Assembly: GCF_043641665.1 (NCBI RefSeq)
Contig: NC_092200.1
Coordinates: 13,973,694 to 14,037,693 of the forward strand
Direction of reading: 5' to 3'
Length of the DNA stretch: 64,000 nucleotides
Origin: Enoplosus armatus
Lineage: Eukaryota > Chordata > Actinopteri > Centrarchiformes > Enoplosidae
The notes below the pieces were generated by a model, which was given only the letters and a program-made list of their open reading frames with translations, had not been told where the DNA came from and did not search any database. The stretch's first letter is position 1, and every line of letters starts with the position of its first letter. The position numbers were made by a program, and so were the translations under genes. Shown here one piece after another: positions 12,900 to 25,987 of this stretch.

Positions 12900-13364
12900 G
12901 GGAACCGGAAAGTCCTCTGCGATTATCCAATAGGAACGCGGCAGACACCAAAGAGGTTTGTCTAGAATCGTCCGCTAACGAATAGGATTTCGAGTTTTAC
13001 GCCCGCAGTGATACATGACTCCGCCCCCGGCTTCCATTTCTGAACTGAAGGGACGCCGCCGCTCTCGCGTAGAGTCATCGCCTTTTTTATATACACATTT
13101 AAGTAAATAAACTAGGCTCTCTGTCGTAAATTAGGACCATTGCGTAAAGGTAGCGAGTGAAACAGGAGTTCCTGTTCATCGTGGTATGCTGTTTGAATAG
13201 TGGCTGGAACTGTAGCTTTTATTCCCCATTTTAACTTTACTAAGCGGCGTTTTCCGCCGTTTTTTTCTTTTCACCGCCCCACTCACTCTACCCCCTTGTG
13301 TGTGAGTAGGGGCCTGCAACGTTGGTTTGGCCACGAGGCGCGTCGGTACAGTTGGAACAGGGCG
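12900..13364 (+). promoter_or_regulatory. pabpn1 promoter and 5' UTR
   Basis: A CpG-bearing segment between the zfhx2-like 3' end and the pabpn1 start codon. A CCAAT box (TCCAATAGGA) lies near 12925, and GC-rich sequence (CCGCCCCCGG, GACGCCGCCGCTCTCGCG) lies near 13020–13072. No clear TATA box at a convincing distance was seen. The transcription start probably lies within 13050–13200. Confidence 0.5.
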
Positions 13365-16300
13365 ATGGCGGAGTTCGGTAACGGACTGGCGGAGGAATCC
13401 CTACTAGATTCAGACCCCGGACATCCCGAGCTGGAAGACCCGGGTGTCGGTGACGAAGAACCGGGGTTAGATGAGGGAGAGGCCGCAATTGAAGATCCGG
13501 TAAGTGAAGGGCATTGTTTCAGCTGTGAGAGCCCACATGAATACCAGGACACACTATGTCTAAATCGGAGTAGTTAGTGAAAGCAGTCAACCAATTTGTT
13601 GATTTTTTTTACCCCACAAATCTTGGGTCACATGCCGTGTGCAATACTGCTATCGCCAGGTCGATATTAACCGCCATTGTGGTTCACGCAGTGCAGTAGA
13701 AATGGGTGGTGACATGCGTGGTGTCGGTAGCCATCTTGGCGCAACAGCGGCGCCAGTTTCGCTGCGCCAGGGAGCAGCTCGAGCCGTTTGGGGGGCGGGG
13801 GAGGGGGGTCCTCGTCTCAAAAAAATGCGAGACGGAGATGCAGGAGACAGTCAGGGGCGAGGGTAGGACAGGCCGCCGCCATTAGCCGCCGCTGTGCGAG
13901 TCTACCTGCTTGAGAAGGCGACCTGCTTACGGTAATGACATCTTTTATTCCATTTACCGTCATCATTGTGCTCGCTGTTGCTGCATTTCCAGCACCGGTA
14001 TGTGCACATGCAAATGACAGAGCGGCAGCAGGCTAACATTAGCTTATCGCAAAGCACCAGCATCAAGTGCTGCAGCTAAAATGACCAGAGGACCTGTCAA
14101 CCGTATCACTGGTCGCGAGATAAAATGCGGAATTTCCACGTTAAGCTGCTGGGGCTAACTAGTATTGGCCTGCTTGCTAAATGTATGGCCATGCAATAAC
14201 AGGAGTCTGGCTGGCTAACAAGCTAGCTGATTTTAACAAAGCTAGGGTGGAGATGGCAGACATGCACCTGACCATTTTTGTCATTTATTGTGGACGACGG
14301 TTGGTATCGTGCATCAACGGGATAGATGATTTTCTGTGTCCCGTATTATTATTCAAGATGCACAACCGGTGTTGGTCGGCCTGATTTTTCATTTTTCAAC
14401 ACTTGCACACAAGTGCACATTCCCTGGTAATGTCTATGCACCATGTCCAGGTGGGTTTTGAGGTTGTAGTGCTGACAGTCGGGCAGTGAGAGCGCGGCAT
14501 ACAACGCAGAAGCAGGGGGTTGCGGTATTTCAAGCTTCAGATAGCCCCACTTCACATCTCTCCATTATGTCTTATATGATTGCACCTGTATTTGAACTAT
14601 TGGAATAACCTGAAACTGTATTCATTACACAAGCCATTTAATTGAGGGGCTTGGTTTGCATCCTTCAATGTTTTGCTAGGGCAAGGAGAATGAGAGAAGG
14701 GAGGGGAGTGAAAGAGCTTGCTCTGAATATGCGACAAAAAATAGGAGCTCCAATGTGTCAGTGTCGGATGGCTCATTTGAACAAGCTTGCTGTGAACGTG
14801 GATTACTCTGTCCTCATCCACGATCTCGACATGTACTAGGATGCCTGTAGGTAAAGGTGGTTGACTTTGGTGTATCAGATTATCAGGCACATGGATACAA
14901 TAAGGGCTGAGAAACGATGGTGCCATAATATGGTCTGTCTGTGTCACTGCACCCGGTTGTACAAAGAGCCTTTTACATTACAAATCCTGTCAGCATAGGC
15001 ACCAGCCCTGGATGGAGCTGGAATGACTCCCACTGTGCTGCAGTGCACCACTGTCAGACAGGAGGGTCCGCTCCCACGTGAGGACACAGCCATCTCCCTG
15101 TTCACCATAAGAATGTATTTAATATTTTGGATTGTTTTGTGGGTTTCAGTTTTCTGATCATCGCCACTGCCCCAAACACATTCCAAGTTGGGTTTCCAAA
15201 ATGGCTCTTAATTGAACTTCAATTGTGTTAGAGCTGCAGCAAACCCATTTTCTTATTGGTTGTTTTAGAAATCTTTAATTGACATGTTCAGCGTCAAAAC
15301 AACATTGAAGCAAATGCATTAGGTCCATGAGCCCAAAGTGATGCCAGCCAGAAATATTTATAATATATAATTAATATTTATATCAGAAATATGCATGTTA
15401 TGAGTGCCTGCATTTTTACATGGTACACTGAATGTAAATTTGTATTGATTACTTTTGTGTTTACAAATGTTTTTACTTGGCAGTCATTTGGATTCTGTGA
15501 TGTATCTTCTTTTTTTTTAATGTCGTCTCTGAACATTGGCTTTATACTCCATTGAGAATAAACAGGAAAGGTGAAAACTGAGCGTGCTGATTCATCAGTT
15601 TTATTTGAATCTATTATGTTTTGAATGCTACTCAAGTATATCGTGGCCCTGACACGAGGCACTTTAAAAAAAAAAAAAAGCCTTTTTAAGGTGAACTTTC
15701 AAGCTGTGGAAGGCAGCTACTGCCAAATTTAGGCTGGGTGGTAGAAAACACTGTAAAAATGTGGGGGATGAGAGGCGTTGCAACTATAGTGAAGGTGCAG
15801 GACCAGTCAGACGGTACATTTTTAGATGGAAGTAATCCCAATGTGTGGATTTTTCGATTTGGGCAGAAACAACGCACACACTTCATGTCATGACAGCACC
15901 ATCACTTACACAGCTTCAGCATCTCCTTGCTGCTCTACCATATTCCCTAGTGTGCACTTGTCAGCATGGTTGTCAAAGGGGTGTTATGGTAACATTTGTT
16001 AATGATTACATTTTCATGGCTGGATGTGGTAGTTGGTCAGCATTTGTTTGCATAGCATAAGTCATCCACTCAGTGTCACTTGTTATTGTTTCAGTGAGTT
16101 GTATTTTGCTCACGATGGAATTTGTGTCTGTGTTGTAGGAGCTGGAGGCAATCAAAGCCCGGGTGAGAGAGATGGAGGAAGAGGCAGAGAAGCTGAAGGA
16201 GCTACAGAACGAGGTGGAGAAACAGATGAATCTCAGCCCCCCGCCAGGTGCGTTTTTATGAGGGGGAGACCTCTTCTTCCTTCCCATCTGTCCACATTTC

Positions 16301-19300
16301 CTAACTCTCTCAAATTATCCAGTGGAAGAAGAATTCCACAACAATCTTAAAAGTTAGTTTGAAAAAGTCATTTAATTCTATAGTTGATGCACGAGTTAGT
16401 TTAATAAAGCATGTTTGTCTTGGCCGCACTCCTAATTTAACAATAGAGTAATAGCATAGCTGCAAGAGACTACAGTGTGCGTTTTGAGGGCTTGTGTCAG
16501 ACTGATGCATTAATAAAAGGCCTCTTACTTAAAGCTCAACCTACAAATCAAGTTATATATTATAGAGGATTTTAGATTTAATTCAGACTTGAATATTCGG
16601 CAGAATTTAACCACACTAATTAAGCTAAAAAATAATATCACACAAATACAAGACACAGAGAGAATGACCTTAATGTTCTTGATACACCACCTGTCCATGC
16701 TTGTCAGACACACTTTTTTTTATCACAACATATAGTTTGAGAAACAACTATTTTTAGATATTTGGGTTTTAATTGTAACATTTAGTTGTTCATGTAGATC
16801 TGTTTTTTTCCTCCCCTCTGCAGTCGGCCCCGTCATCATGTCCATTGAGGAAAAGATGGAAGCAGATGGCAGATCGATTTATGTCGGAAATGTGAGTAAC
16901 CATCTCTCTGTTGTCTCATACAGACGCTATTTTGGCCACACTGTCTTGTTTCTTGTTGCAACTTTTGAGATGACGTCAAAAGAAAAATAATCCAGTTCTT
17001 TAACAGGACATTTGACACTGAATCATAACTTAAAGTGTCTATAAAAACTCACCTTGTTGAAGTCTGTGGGTTGGTATCTGCTTTCCCACCATTTTCTTCT
17101 TTGCAAAACCACTCAAGCAACTGACTGTGAATATATATAGATATATATATATATATAGATATATATATATACATACATACACACACCTGACAATTGTGTC
17201 TCTATTGCTGTTCTTAATATTAACATTATATTTTTATGCCTCACAACTTTGGTATTTGCTGTTTTCATTTAAACCTGTCAAATTTAGCACATTATAACTG
17301 ACACACACATCTAATTTTGATTGTTGGTCCAGGATGAGTGCATGTGACCTGTAGATAAAAATGTTATGATATTAATGTAGTAATGTTTTCTGTAAAGCAT
17401 AAGCTGATTAAAAAGAAGTATTGGTGATGCAGCTAACCTTTTATCCTTTCTTTCTTTCTTCAGGTGGACTACGGTGCCACTGCAGAAGAGCTTGAGGCTC
17501 ATTTTCATGGCTGCGGTTCAGTAAACAGAGTCACCATCCTATGTGACAAATACACAGGGCATCCCAAGGGGTAATAAACCATCATTATACTGTAACTTTT
17601 CACTATGCAGTGGGTGAATCAGTGGAAGGGTGGAAAATGGAAATAAGAATAGATAGAATAGATATCACACCGTGGGTGGACATTTTATTAAGCATCAATA
17701 CAAATGATTAAGTTTCACTATAGCTGGATGGTTGAATGTCCTTTTGTTTTAAAAAAAAACAAAAAAACAAAAAACGAATCCAGGGTTCAACTGTTGCCCG
17801 AGACCCGTTTTGGATCACTGTCAAACATTTTGTGAGTTCTGGTTGTACTTTTCCTTATTATTCGTATTCGTTGCAGTCGGGATACAATAAAAATCGCATT
17901 AAATAAATTTTAACTTGATCCAAACTTAAGTTATTCAGCTTTTGGAGAATAGATTTCCCTTTACCATTTACCATGTTTGTGATCCTCTTAATACATCAGT
18001 GGTTTGTCTGTGATAAATCAAGATACTGGTGCTGTCATGCTTTGCATGTTGCTGATTTTCATTTTTTTTTTCAGGTTTGCCTATATTGAGTTTGCAGACA
18101 AAGAGTCTGTTAGGACAGCCATGGCCTTGGACGAGTCCCTTTTCAGAGGAAGGCAGATAAAGGTAAGAGATTTAAAAATTTCAGCTTTAGGTTTTCTTGT
18201 TTTCATATAGCATCTGGCAACTGAGAGGTTCACATTGAGATTTCAGCAGTCAAAGTAACAAGAAAAGGGACACCATTGTGAGATGAAATAAGAAAGGGGC
18301 AATGTAACGGTTTCATTGTCTCTCAATAAGAAGCATAAACAAGATTATCCCTTGTGATCAGAAACCAAAATACCAGCTACAGAATATACACTGTTGGCTA
18401 AATTTAGCTGATGCTTGGAGTGACGGTGGCAAAAACTACTTTTATCACTCCAGGACTAACCTACACAGAACTGGCAGAGTGGGGACAGTCTCCTTTGTGC
18501 TTATAGAAATATGGTTACAGTGTCTTACCTTCATTCTTGTTGCTTGTGTAGAGCAGGTTTATGTTCCAACCAGACTCGACAGTAGCTCATTTAATGGTAA
18601 TTTGTGTGTCTCTGGTTAAAGTTTTCCTAATATCGACAGTGGCTGTCAGTCGAGTTTAAATGTAAAGGTTATATATGCTTTTGTCACTGTGGCACATGAT
18701 TGGAACCACTGATATAAAATCCTCCATAGAAACCTAATTAGATCCATTTCCAAACTGAAAGGAAAATGTCACAACATTTTTGGAATGAGATTTGTTATCT
18801 CACCAAGAATTGTTGCTTTCTTTTAAATGTGAAAACACAGACACTGGATGTTAGTTTATGTAACTATTCCTTTGCTTGATTCTCACTCCTCAGGTGGGCG
18901 CTAAGAGAACAAACAGACCAGGCATCAGCACCACAGACCGCGGCTTTCCACGGGCTCGGTTCCGGTCACGGGGAGGAAACTTCTCATCGCGTGCACGCTA
19001 CTACAGCGGCTACACACCACCCAGAGGCAGAGGACGGGCCTTCAGGTGAGCTGACGCCAAGACGCCTCACCTCTGACACTGTGGGAGAACACTGCACCTC
19101 ACTCACCGTTTGCACTGAAAGGAGAGGACAGGAAGAACAAGGCAGACCGTCATGACTACTTAATAATATAATAACTCTAGGACTAGTGACATTATACCCT
19201 CTCTTAAAACAACAGGTGAAGAAAAGGGTGCATGTGTACCACATGCTGCTGGTAATAATGGCCACAGCAACAAATGTGTAAAAGTAGATTTTTAGCCAAC

Positions 19301-22300
19301 AAACTGGTTGAGGACAGCTCTGAAAGTTACCCAGTGGACATCTGTAGCTTTGCTTGGTGCATATTGTTGTCCAGATTGTTTTTCACTCTAGACATAATTG
19401 GGTGGATAGTATATTGTAAGAAAGTTTTTTTTTTTTTTAATGTGGTCACAATGAAAGGAAAGACAAAATTCCTTCATGATGGGGTAGAATAGAGAAGGTA
19501 AGTAGAGAAGGACCAGACAAGCCAATGTCAATGTCGAGGAGGGAAAGGTCTCTACACATTCTTTTTTAGATCTGAGTTTTGTGTGGTGTGTAAAATATTA
19601 CAGCCAATTCACTTCCTCAAATCTTCTTAGGTCTGCCATTTGTTAGATTGTATTAGATACTGTAATAGAAACATAAGTGCACAAACATGTCATGTAGTGA
19701 GGTTAGAAATCACATCAGGTCAGTTGTGGAACTGAGGGGCTCATTGCATGCCACATCACACACTAGCATTTCAATATAGGTAAACAGACTTGGTGCACAC
19801 CACTTTGTTCTTCCCAGGCTGTACACACATCATGTTGGGTCAGTGCCAATGCAATCTCCTGCAACGTAATGATAACAAGGTACTGGTGCAGAGCTCTGGT
19901 GGCTGGTTTTTCATTTGTTTTGGAAAGCTTGGGATGTGATTTGTAATTGGAGCATTTATGGCAGGAGAGGTGCAAACCATTTTGCATAACGGAGAGGTTT
20001 GGGCTGTGTGAGGATCACTACAGTGGTAGCATTGCTTCACTCTACTGCAGCACTGTTAAAGTTGTGTTTTGACGCTCCATCTCATCATTAAGTTCAAAAC
20101 CTGCTGCAGCTGGGAATTGTGGGGTTTTTAATAGACCTGTTAAACTCTGACTATGGTCTGCCATTACTGTGATCGATATTGATTAACAAAAAAAGCCTGG
20201 TGTTGATCAGAGTGTTGTACACTGGGATTCTGGTGGCTTTCTACATACAGTGTTGTTGAAGGGCTTAACTTCAACTCTGTGGTGGGTTCCTGTGAGTCTT
20301 TGTAGTCTAGCTTCTGCTGCAAGGCCACTTTGTCACTGTAAAGTGTTCACAGCATGTGGTTAAAACACAGTTATATTTGAACTATGAAAATGTTTTGAGA
20401 GTAATTGAACAAAATAACCTACAGGCCCTTTTTTAATGTAAACTGGCTTGACACTTGGAGGCAGCGAGAAATCAAGGCTACAAAGAATCGCACTGGAAAC
20501 TCCATATAAGCCCCATGGAGCTCTATGTTTGGAGCCATCTTGTTTCTTTTTTTTCTGTTGAGGCTGAGAAAAGAGATGTGGTGCCAAACACATTGATCAG
20601 CATGCCAGCTTCCCCACACATGCACTGAGTTTTGAGACTGAGAGATTCTGATTTGATCACCCCTGCAAAGCATCTGGAACCTTCAGGCCTTGGCTGTTGC
20701 GCTTAATACTTAACGCTGAACAAAGATTTTCCAGAAGACAGATGCTGCAGCAGTTATTTTGGAAAGAAGCTAAGAACCTTCATGCAGAGGTCGTTTTTTC
20801 AGTGATAAAACAGTTTGCAAGTTCTTCTGACAAGCCCCTATTTAGCCGATTTTATCTTGTGCGATTCTCTCATTTCATTTTTGCCTTTGCTCTTGACTCG
20901 AGTATTTGCAATGAATTCCCATTTCAGCGAGGCAGCCTTTAGATAACCAAAAAGAAAGAGTTGCATCTCTATTCATTCCTTTGTGTGAGAAAGTGTCTGA
21001 ACCTCAAGGTCAGAATCTCTCTAATCACTCTGTGTACTTACTCCAGCCACTCCCTCACATACCAAGAAACCCTAACCCTGCCAGTTTACTCACTGGGATT
21101 TGGCCAGAGCTGCAAGACAAGGCACACAGAGATTAGGGGAGAAGCTGGGGGATTTTTGATATTGAATCAAGTCTCCGGAAGCTGAAAGTACTGATACTAA
21201 TGGGTAGTTTATTAGCCGAAAGACTGTGAGCATTGTTTGCATTCGACTTTAAGTTAGCTTGTTGGTTTGTTTGCATAAGTAAGACATTGTGATTGTTTAA
21301 CTTTGAAGTCCTGTCTGACTGACTTGCAGTTATGTGAAGATAATGAAAGTAGCAAAAGAAGTACATCAACCTCAGAAAAAAATGCACACAAATGAACAGT
21401 TCCCGCTTTTGAATATGTTGTTCGCAGTCAGATTGAACCTGGCAGTTCCAAGGTCATGAAATGTTTTTTGTTGTTGCCAATAGTAATTCGACTGTAGTGG
21501 CTGTGCTCATAATCAGAGAAAACACCCCCAAGAGTATTACTGATAGCTACATAGTGTATCTTGCCATTATCAGCATTGGTTAATATGTAATAATCGCCCA
21601 CAGAGAATGGCATGCAGAGAAGTAGAGTTGTTCCACTTGAACTGGCTGTGATCACTCCTTGCAGAGGAGAGTAGAAAAGGCTGTTTGGTTGCTACATCAG
21701 GAATTCATCACTAGTCGACTTAAGACCGTGCGGATCTGAACCAAATAACACTTTTCACTGGTGCCTTGTCTTGTTGTGGGAACACATCCATGGTGAAGAA
21801 AAAACACATGGTGAGTTCAAAATCTTTGCATTGACCCATCGTGTGCTAGGGAAGATTTCACTGTGCTTGGCTACGGTCATGCAATCACAGTCCAAGAGAT
21901 ATGTTTCATTAAAGTGTTGATTGGCTTTGTTTTAGAAGAAGTTCAGATTTAACAAGGCCACGGCAAGTGTTGTCTGCGCAGGCTAAAGTAGAGCCTCATC
22001 TGCCAGAATTTTAAGTTTACATGCTCTTGAGAAATTGGCCTCTGGTTGCAAAGTGTTTTCTCTGGTATTACATCCATTAACATTGTTATCATCCTCTTCC
22101 AAAGTTGGCATGGTAAAAAGCAAAGATTTTGATGTGAGCCAGAAGATGCACACACTGTACTCATGTTTTTTTTTCTGTGCTTATGTAGAGTATGTGTCCT
22201 TGCATGTATATGAACCCCCATCCACACACACACACACACTACACACTCCAACTCAGATTCACCTTTTACAGCGTTCACGCCCAGAAACGAGGGTTCATTA

Positions 22301-22612
22301 CTGCAGCCTGACCTCAGCATCTAGCCTAACGACCGCTGGTTTCAGTCCCAGTGTGACCTGTTATTTGTGTTTTTGTTGCCACTGATTTGATGTATGTGAG
22401 TGAGTGAAGATGTGTGGAAGGTTTGCTGGTGCCTGGCTTTTTGTGTATGTGTCTGGCAGAGTTTTGAGTGTATAACAATGCTACAGTTGTGAGTCCTGTC
22501 CCCCAAAGTGTGTGTACGTGTGTGCACCATGTCTTGCTGGGGGTATATGTGTGGTGCTGTTTGTCCTCAAGGTCTTTCCCCACAGTGACCCCAGAGGCGG
22601 CTCTCGCAGAGC

Positions 22613-22661
<49 letters not shown>

Positions 22662-23126
22662 GGAGAGAGAGTGCCTTTGCTGTCCCCTCACACACTTATT
22701 ATTCTGATATCTGGAAGTTAAACACTTTTCCTCTCTTGACAAAGCTGCTTTCAGCTTCTTTCAGCACTGTAGTCTCTTCTTCCAGATTGATTTGTTGTAA
22801 CACAACACCTTGTAAGATCAAAGGCACAATACCATTAAGATGGTATGTCTATTTAGTGATTTGTCAACACTGTCCTAAACATTCTGTCATTCATTTTGAG
22901 ATAAATAAATATATTTTTTCCCCCCTTCAGTTTACTTCTTGGACTGAAATTTCAGCAGACCCTTTCTCTGCCCACAATCATACACATACACACATCTATT
23001 ATTATAATATCACACCAGGAAATTGGTGTCCGTCTTCTTAAGCCAACCAGAAAAAAACTCACCCTCTTTTTCTCTCTCTTTTCCAGGGGCCGAGGGCGAA
23101 CAACATCGTGGTATTCCCCTTACTAA
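13365..23126 (+). CDS. pabpn1: Nuclear poly(A)-binding protein 1 (PABPN1)
   Basis: Binds growing poly(A) tails in the nucleus, stimulates poly(A) polymerase and controls tail length. Seven coding exons splice cleanly: 13365–13499, 16139–16247, 16824–16891, 17464–17570, 18075–18162, 18894–19045 and 23087–23126, giving 232 aa. The start [19 protein letters not shown] is the typical non-mammalian PABPN1 N-terminus and lacks the alanine tract that is expanded in human oculopharyngeal muscular dystrophy. An acidic region (1–45) precedes a coiled-coil helix (about 46–75) and a single RRM (about 99–175) with RNP2 IYVGNV at 100–105 and RNP1 KGFAYIEF at 139–146. The Arg/Gly/Tyr-rich C-terminal tail ends in SWYSPY. 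The terminal intron (19046–23086) is by far the longest and the last exon codes only about 13 residues. Identification is near certain. Confidence 0.97.
13700..13935 (+). promoter_or_regulatory. GC/CpG-rich block in pabpn1 intron 1
   Basis: A GC- and CpG-rich stretch (GGGGGGCGGGGGAGGGG, GGCCGCCGCCATTAGCCGCC) ends at a donor-like ACG|GTAATG at 13931/13932. It may be part of the CpG island extending from the promoter or an alternative non-coding first exon. The short ORF it contains has no recognisable protein features. Confidence 0.4.
17130..17187. repeat. AT/ATAC microsatellite in pabpn1 intron 3
   Basis: Alternating (AT)n interrupted by AGAT, followed by (ATAC)3 and (AC)n. A simple-sequence repeat with no coding role. 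Confidence 0.9.
19046..23086 (+). other. Terminal (retention-prone) intron of pabpn1
   Basis: A 4 kb intron between the exon coding the Arg-rich tail and the 40-nt last coding exon. The donor is CAG|GTGAGC and the acceptor TTTTCCAG. Inside are a (GA)n tract at 22611–22670 and a short CA run near 22220–22240. The many short ORFs are not protein-like. In mammals the corresponding last intron is retained to autoregulate PABPN1; that this happens here is inferred. Confidence 0.7.
22611..22670. repeat. (GA)n microsatellite
   Basis: About 60 nt of nearly pure GA dinucleotides with a GAAAGAGG interruption, about 420 bp upstream of the last pabpn1 exon. A polypurine tract on the transcribed RNA. Confidence 0.95.
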
Positions 23127-24477
23127 ACACCCCCCTCCCTCCCCAACACTCCCTTACTATCAACCCTCTCCCCCTCTCTGTTCCCATTAAAGAAAAAAAA
23201 AACAACCCCAAAAAAATCCCACACACAATGAAAAAAGTCCTCCCTCTTCCCCAACAATAAAAGAAGAGAACCCCAGAAGAGAGAAAAAAAAGACAAAAAA
23301 GGAAAAAAAAAAACTCTTCTCCTGGACAGAGAGACTGACTGGCCGCAGTGTGCGATTGTGTGTGAGCGTGCGTGTGCGGAGGTTGGTGCGGTCGCCCCTG
23401 GTAAGGTATAAGTTGGCCGTTGGGGAAAGAAATACGGTGGCTGATTTCTTCATTTGTTTTTTGTTTGTTTTGAGGGGTGGGAAGGGGGGGGGGGGGTAAA
23501 AAAAAGAGAGAGAGAAAATGATGGTATCTCAGGCTGCAGATGTGTCTCCTTTGGTCTGGCTGTGACCTCCTGCTTTCACACCATCACCAACACAGCCCAC
23601 CCACTCACCCTCCTCCACCAAAACAAGAAAAAAAACCCCCCAAAAAAAACAGGGGGGAAACAGCAACAAAAAAAGATCCTGTATTCATATTTTTTTTGCT
23701 TTTAATGTACCGTACATATGTGAAACTTCCGCTAGCCAGAGTATTTGTTGTTGTGTTTTAAGTTTGTGGTTTGGAGTCCATCATTACCTCCCCCCCCCAC
23801 CCCCTCCCTCAACCCCTTTTGTGTCCGCCGTTGTCTGCACCTCTCACCCCTACCCTCCCTGCATTTTATAACTCATGCTTTTTCTACCCCGTCCCCTCCT
23901 CCTCCTCTTTGGCTCATCACACCATGGATTGTGTTTTCGCTGCTCTCTGGACAGTGATGGAGCTTCAGTGTTCAGTGGGAATGTACATGCATAGATTTTT
24001 TTTTTCCCTTTTTTCCCTTCATGGGTTCCTCGTTGTGCTGCCACCCCCCCACCACTCGTTCATACCTGTCACCTCCAACTCAGGCATGGCCACAGCTCCT
24101 TTTATTCCTTTTGACAGGCATCAATGTTTTTATTTCGTGCATCCCACCCCCCACCCCCTTTTCCCCTCCCTCCCCTCTCCCCCTCTGTGCTCCTTGTCTT
24201 CCGTACCCCCCCCTCCTCTCTCTGTATATTAGACCACTTCTTGTCGTTTCAGGTTTCAGGACCAGTGGAGGCTGACGACCCCTCCCCAGGTGGCGCCGGC
24301 CCCCCCCACTGTCTCCGCAGCGTCTCTCTCTCTCTCTGCTCCCGCTATGCACACTCACCCCATCCTGTCCGTGTGGGGGGGTGGGGGAGGGGGGCAGGGC
24401 GACCACAGGCCTGCCGCGGGGGGCATTTACTACAACAGCAAACGCTGATGATGCTTTTAGTCCCTTTCACACTTCAA

Positions 24478-24522
<45 letters not shown>

Positions 24523-25020
24523 GTTCAACATACACCACAGCACACTGCAGTACAGGCGGCACTTAACAGGCGGCCAACTCAACACATGATTTATATACAG
24601 AGAGCTGAAGGCAACATAGCTGAGTGGCGGGGCAGGCAAGTTTGCGTGAGTGAGAAAGGCAGGACCAGAGACGAGGGTGTTTTTTGGGGTGTACAGTGCG
24701 GACCTTAAAGCGCCCCCTTTCTCTGACTACGCGCAGTGCAGTCACGGCTTGTCTGAGGAAGGCTGACGAGCTAACGGCATTGATTATTAATTTAATAAAT
24801 GGAGTGGGCCGGAGCTGTTATTTTAGGGCGGGGAAAGTCAGGGGAGGGGTTTGTGTGGAGACTTTTTCGTTTTTCTTTTCTTTCTTTTTTTTTTTTGAAA
24901 AAAATAAAAAAGGGTGGTGGGGGGGAGTGGGTTTGAACAAATGTTTTGCTTTTTTATTTTTATTTTTAACCCATAAGTCTGTAATTAGGAAAAAAAAAAA
25001 TAAAGACATTGTGTAAAAAT
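23127..25020 (+). other. pabpn1 3' UTR with multiple A-tracts
   Basis: After the TAA at 23124–23126 the sequence is strongly biased. A-rich runs lie at about 23190–23218, 23281–23313, 23497–23506, 23628–23650 and 23667–23675, among C-, G- and T-homopolymers. A weak early AATAAA lies at 23256–23261; the likely main signal AATAAA lies at 24999–25004, so cleavage would be near 25015–25040. The A-tracts suit binding of PABPN1 to its own mRNA. The long ORFs overlapping this stretch are low-complexity shadows. Confidence 0.7.
24480..24521. repeat. (CA)n microsatellite
   Basis: About 20 uninterrupted CA units inside the pabpn1 3' UTR. Confidence 0.95.
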
Positions 25021-25828
25021 GAGACCGTGTCTGTGTGAGTTTGTTCTTATCATTCGGCCCTGTCCTCGCTGCTCTGGTTAAGTTGAACAGTATCTGTGTA
25101 CACTTTCATTGATCCCCTAACAAGTAATATCAGGTGGTGGTTTATCATTTCAGAATGGATCATATAGTATCAGCAAAGCAGTCATTCACAAAAACACATT
25201 ATTTTGTGCTCTGAAGCAAATTGTATTAATCTGGAAGGCCTGTGGGCCAAACCTTAGATATGTAGACACGACATGTTAATGAGACATAAACTTTAAAGGT
25301 CTGATGGCACATAATGTTTGACTTACTGACCAAAGTGCACGCACTAGCTTACTATAAAATGCTTCTTGAATATGAGGTGACATATTTCTATGATGGGGCT
25401 GTATAAACAAATTTCACAAACAGGCCGGGTTGACATTTGCATCATATTGTGTCTTAACATAGCAACAGTACTAAAAGTTCTATTTGCGTTGTGGTCAGTA
25501 GGCTGGTGTGTCTGCTGTACCAGGTTGTGTTTAGGCCTTGCATCAGCAATCTGGCTGCTTCTCAAGCAATTGTGTGTAAATCAAACTGAATGGGTTTCCT
25601 TGCAATACTTGTAAATGACTGTGTCCTAAAATGTTCTCTGCATTATCATGGCTTCCCTAGCAGGCGGGTTAATTAGATGGTACCAGAAAAGGGAAAGGAA
25701 TTTGCTCAAAGTTCCAGTGTTTTTGTCCTAATTGATGGACTGTTTGTCGTCTCTGATTAGGAGGTGATGTGACTGCCCTCTAATGGAGATAAATAAAACA
25801 TGACAAAAATACAAGTCAACAGTAAATG
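25021..25828. other. Convergent intergenic region between pabpn1 and ngdn
   Basis: About 0.8 kb between the main pabpn1 poly(A) signal and the ngdn 3' end. No gene is seen. A second + strand AATAAA at 25792–25797 could serve an extended pabpn1 3' UTR. The − strand signal of ngdn reads AATAAA at 25834–25829, so the two 3' ends may overlap. Confidence 0.55.
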
Positions 25829-25987
25829 TTTATTCCACAAACTGAATGAAAAAGTCAGACAGACAGGGAATTCATTACATTAGTACAACTGACTTACTGG
25901 TAATAAAATCCTCTGAAGTAAAAACTGAGAAATCCTCTTTGTGTCATCACTTGGTCTTCTTACACTGTTGGACATCACGTCTCAGGT

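Noticed and set aside
24241..24310. Possible extra pabpn1 exon or BCL2L2–PABPN1-like read-through exon after TCGTTTCAG
   Set aside because: It lies downstream of the pabpn1 stop within the 3' UTR, and no BCL2-family sequence is present upstream in the window.
23454..24708. Several overlapping ORFs of 70–194 codons in the pabpn1 3' UTR
   Set aside because: They consist of Pro/Ser/His/Thr or Arg/Gly low complexity produced by homopolymer and CA runs, lie after the pabpn1 stop, and have no splice or domain support.
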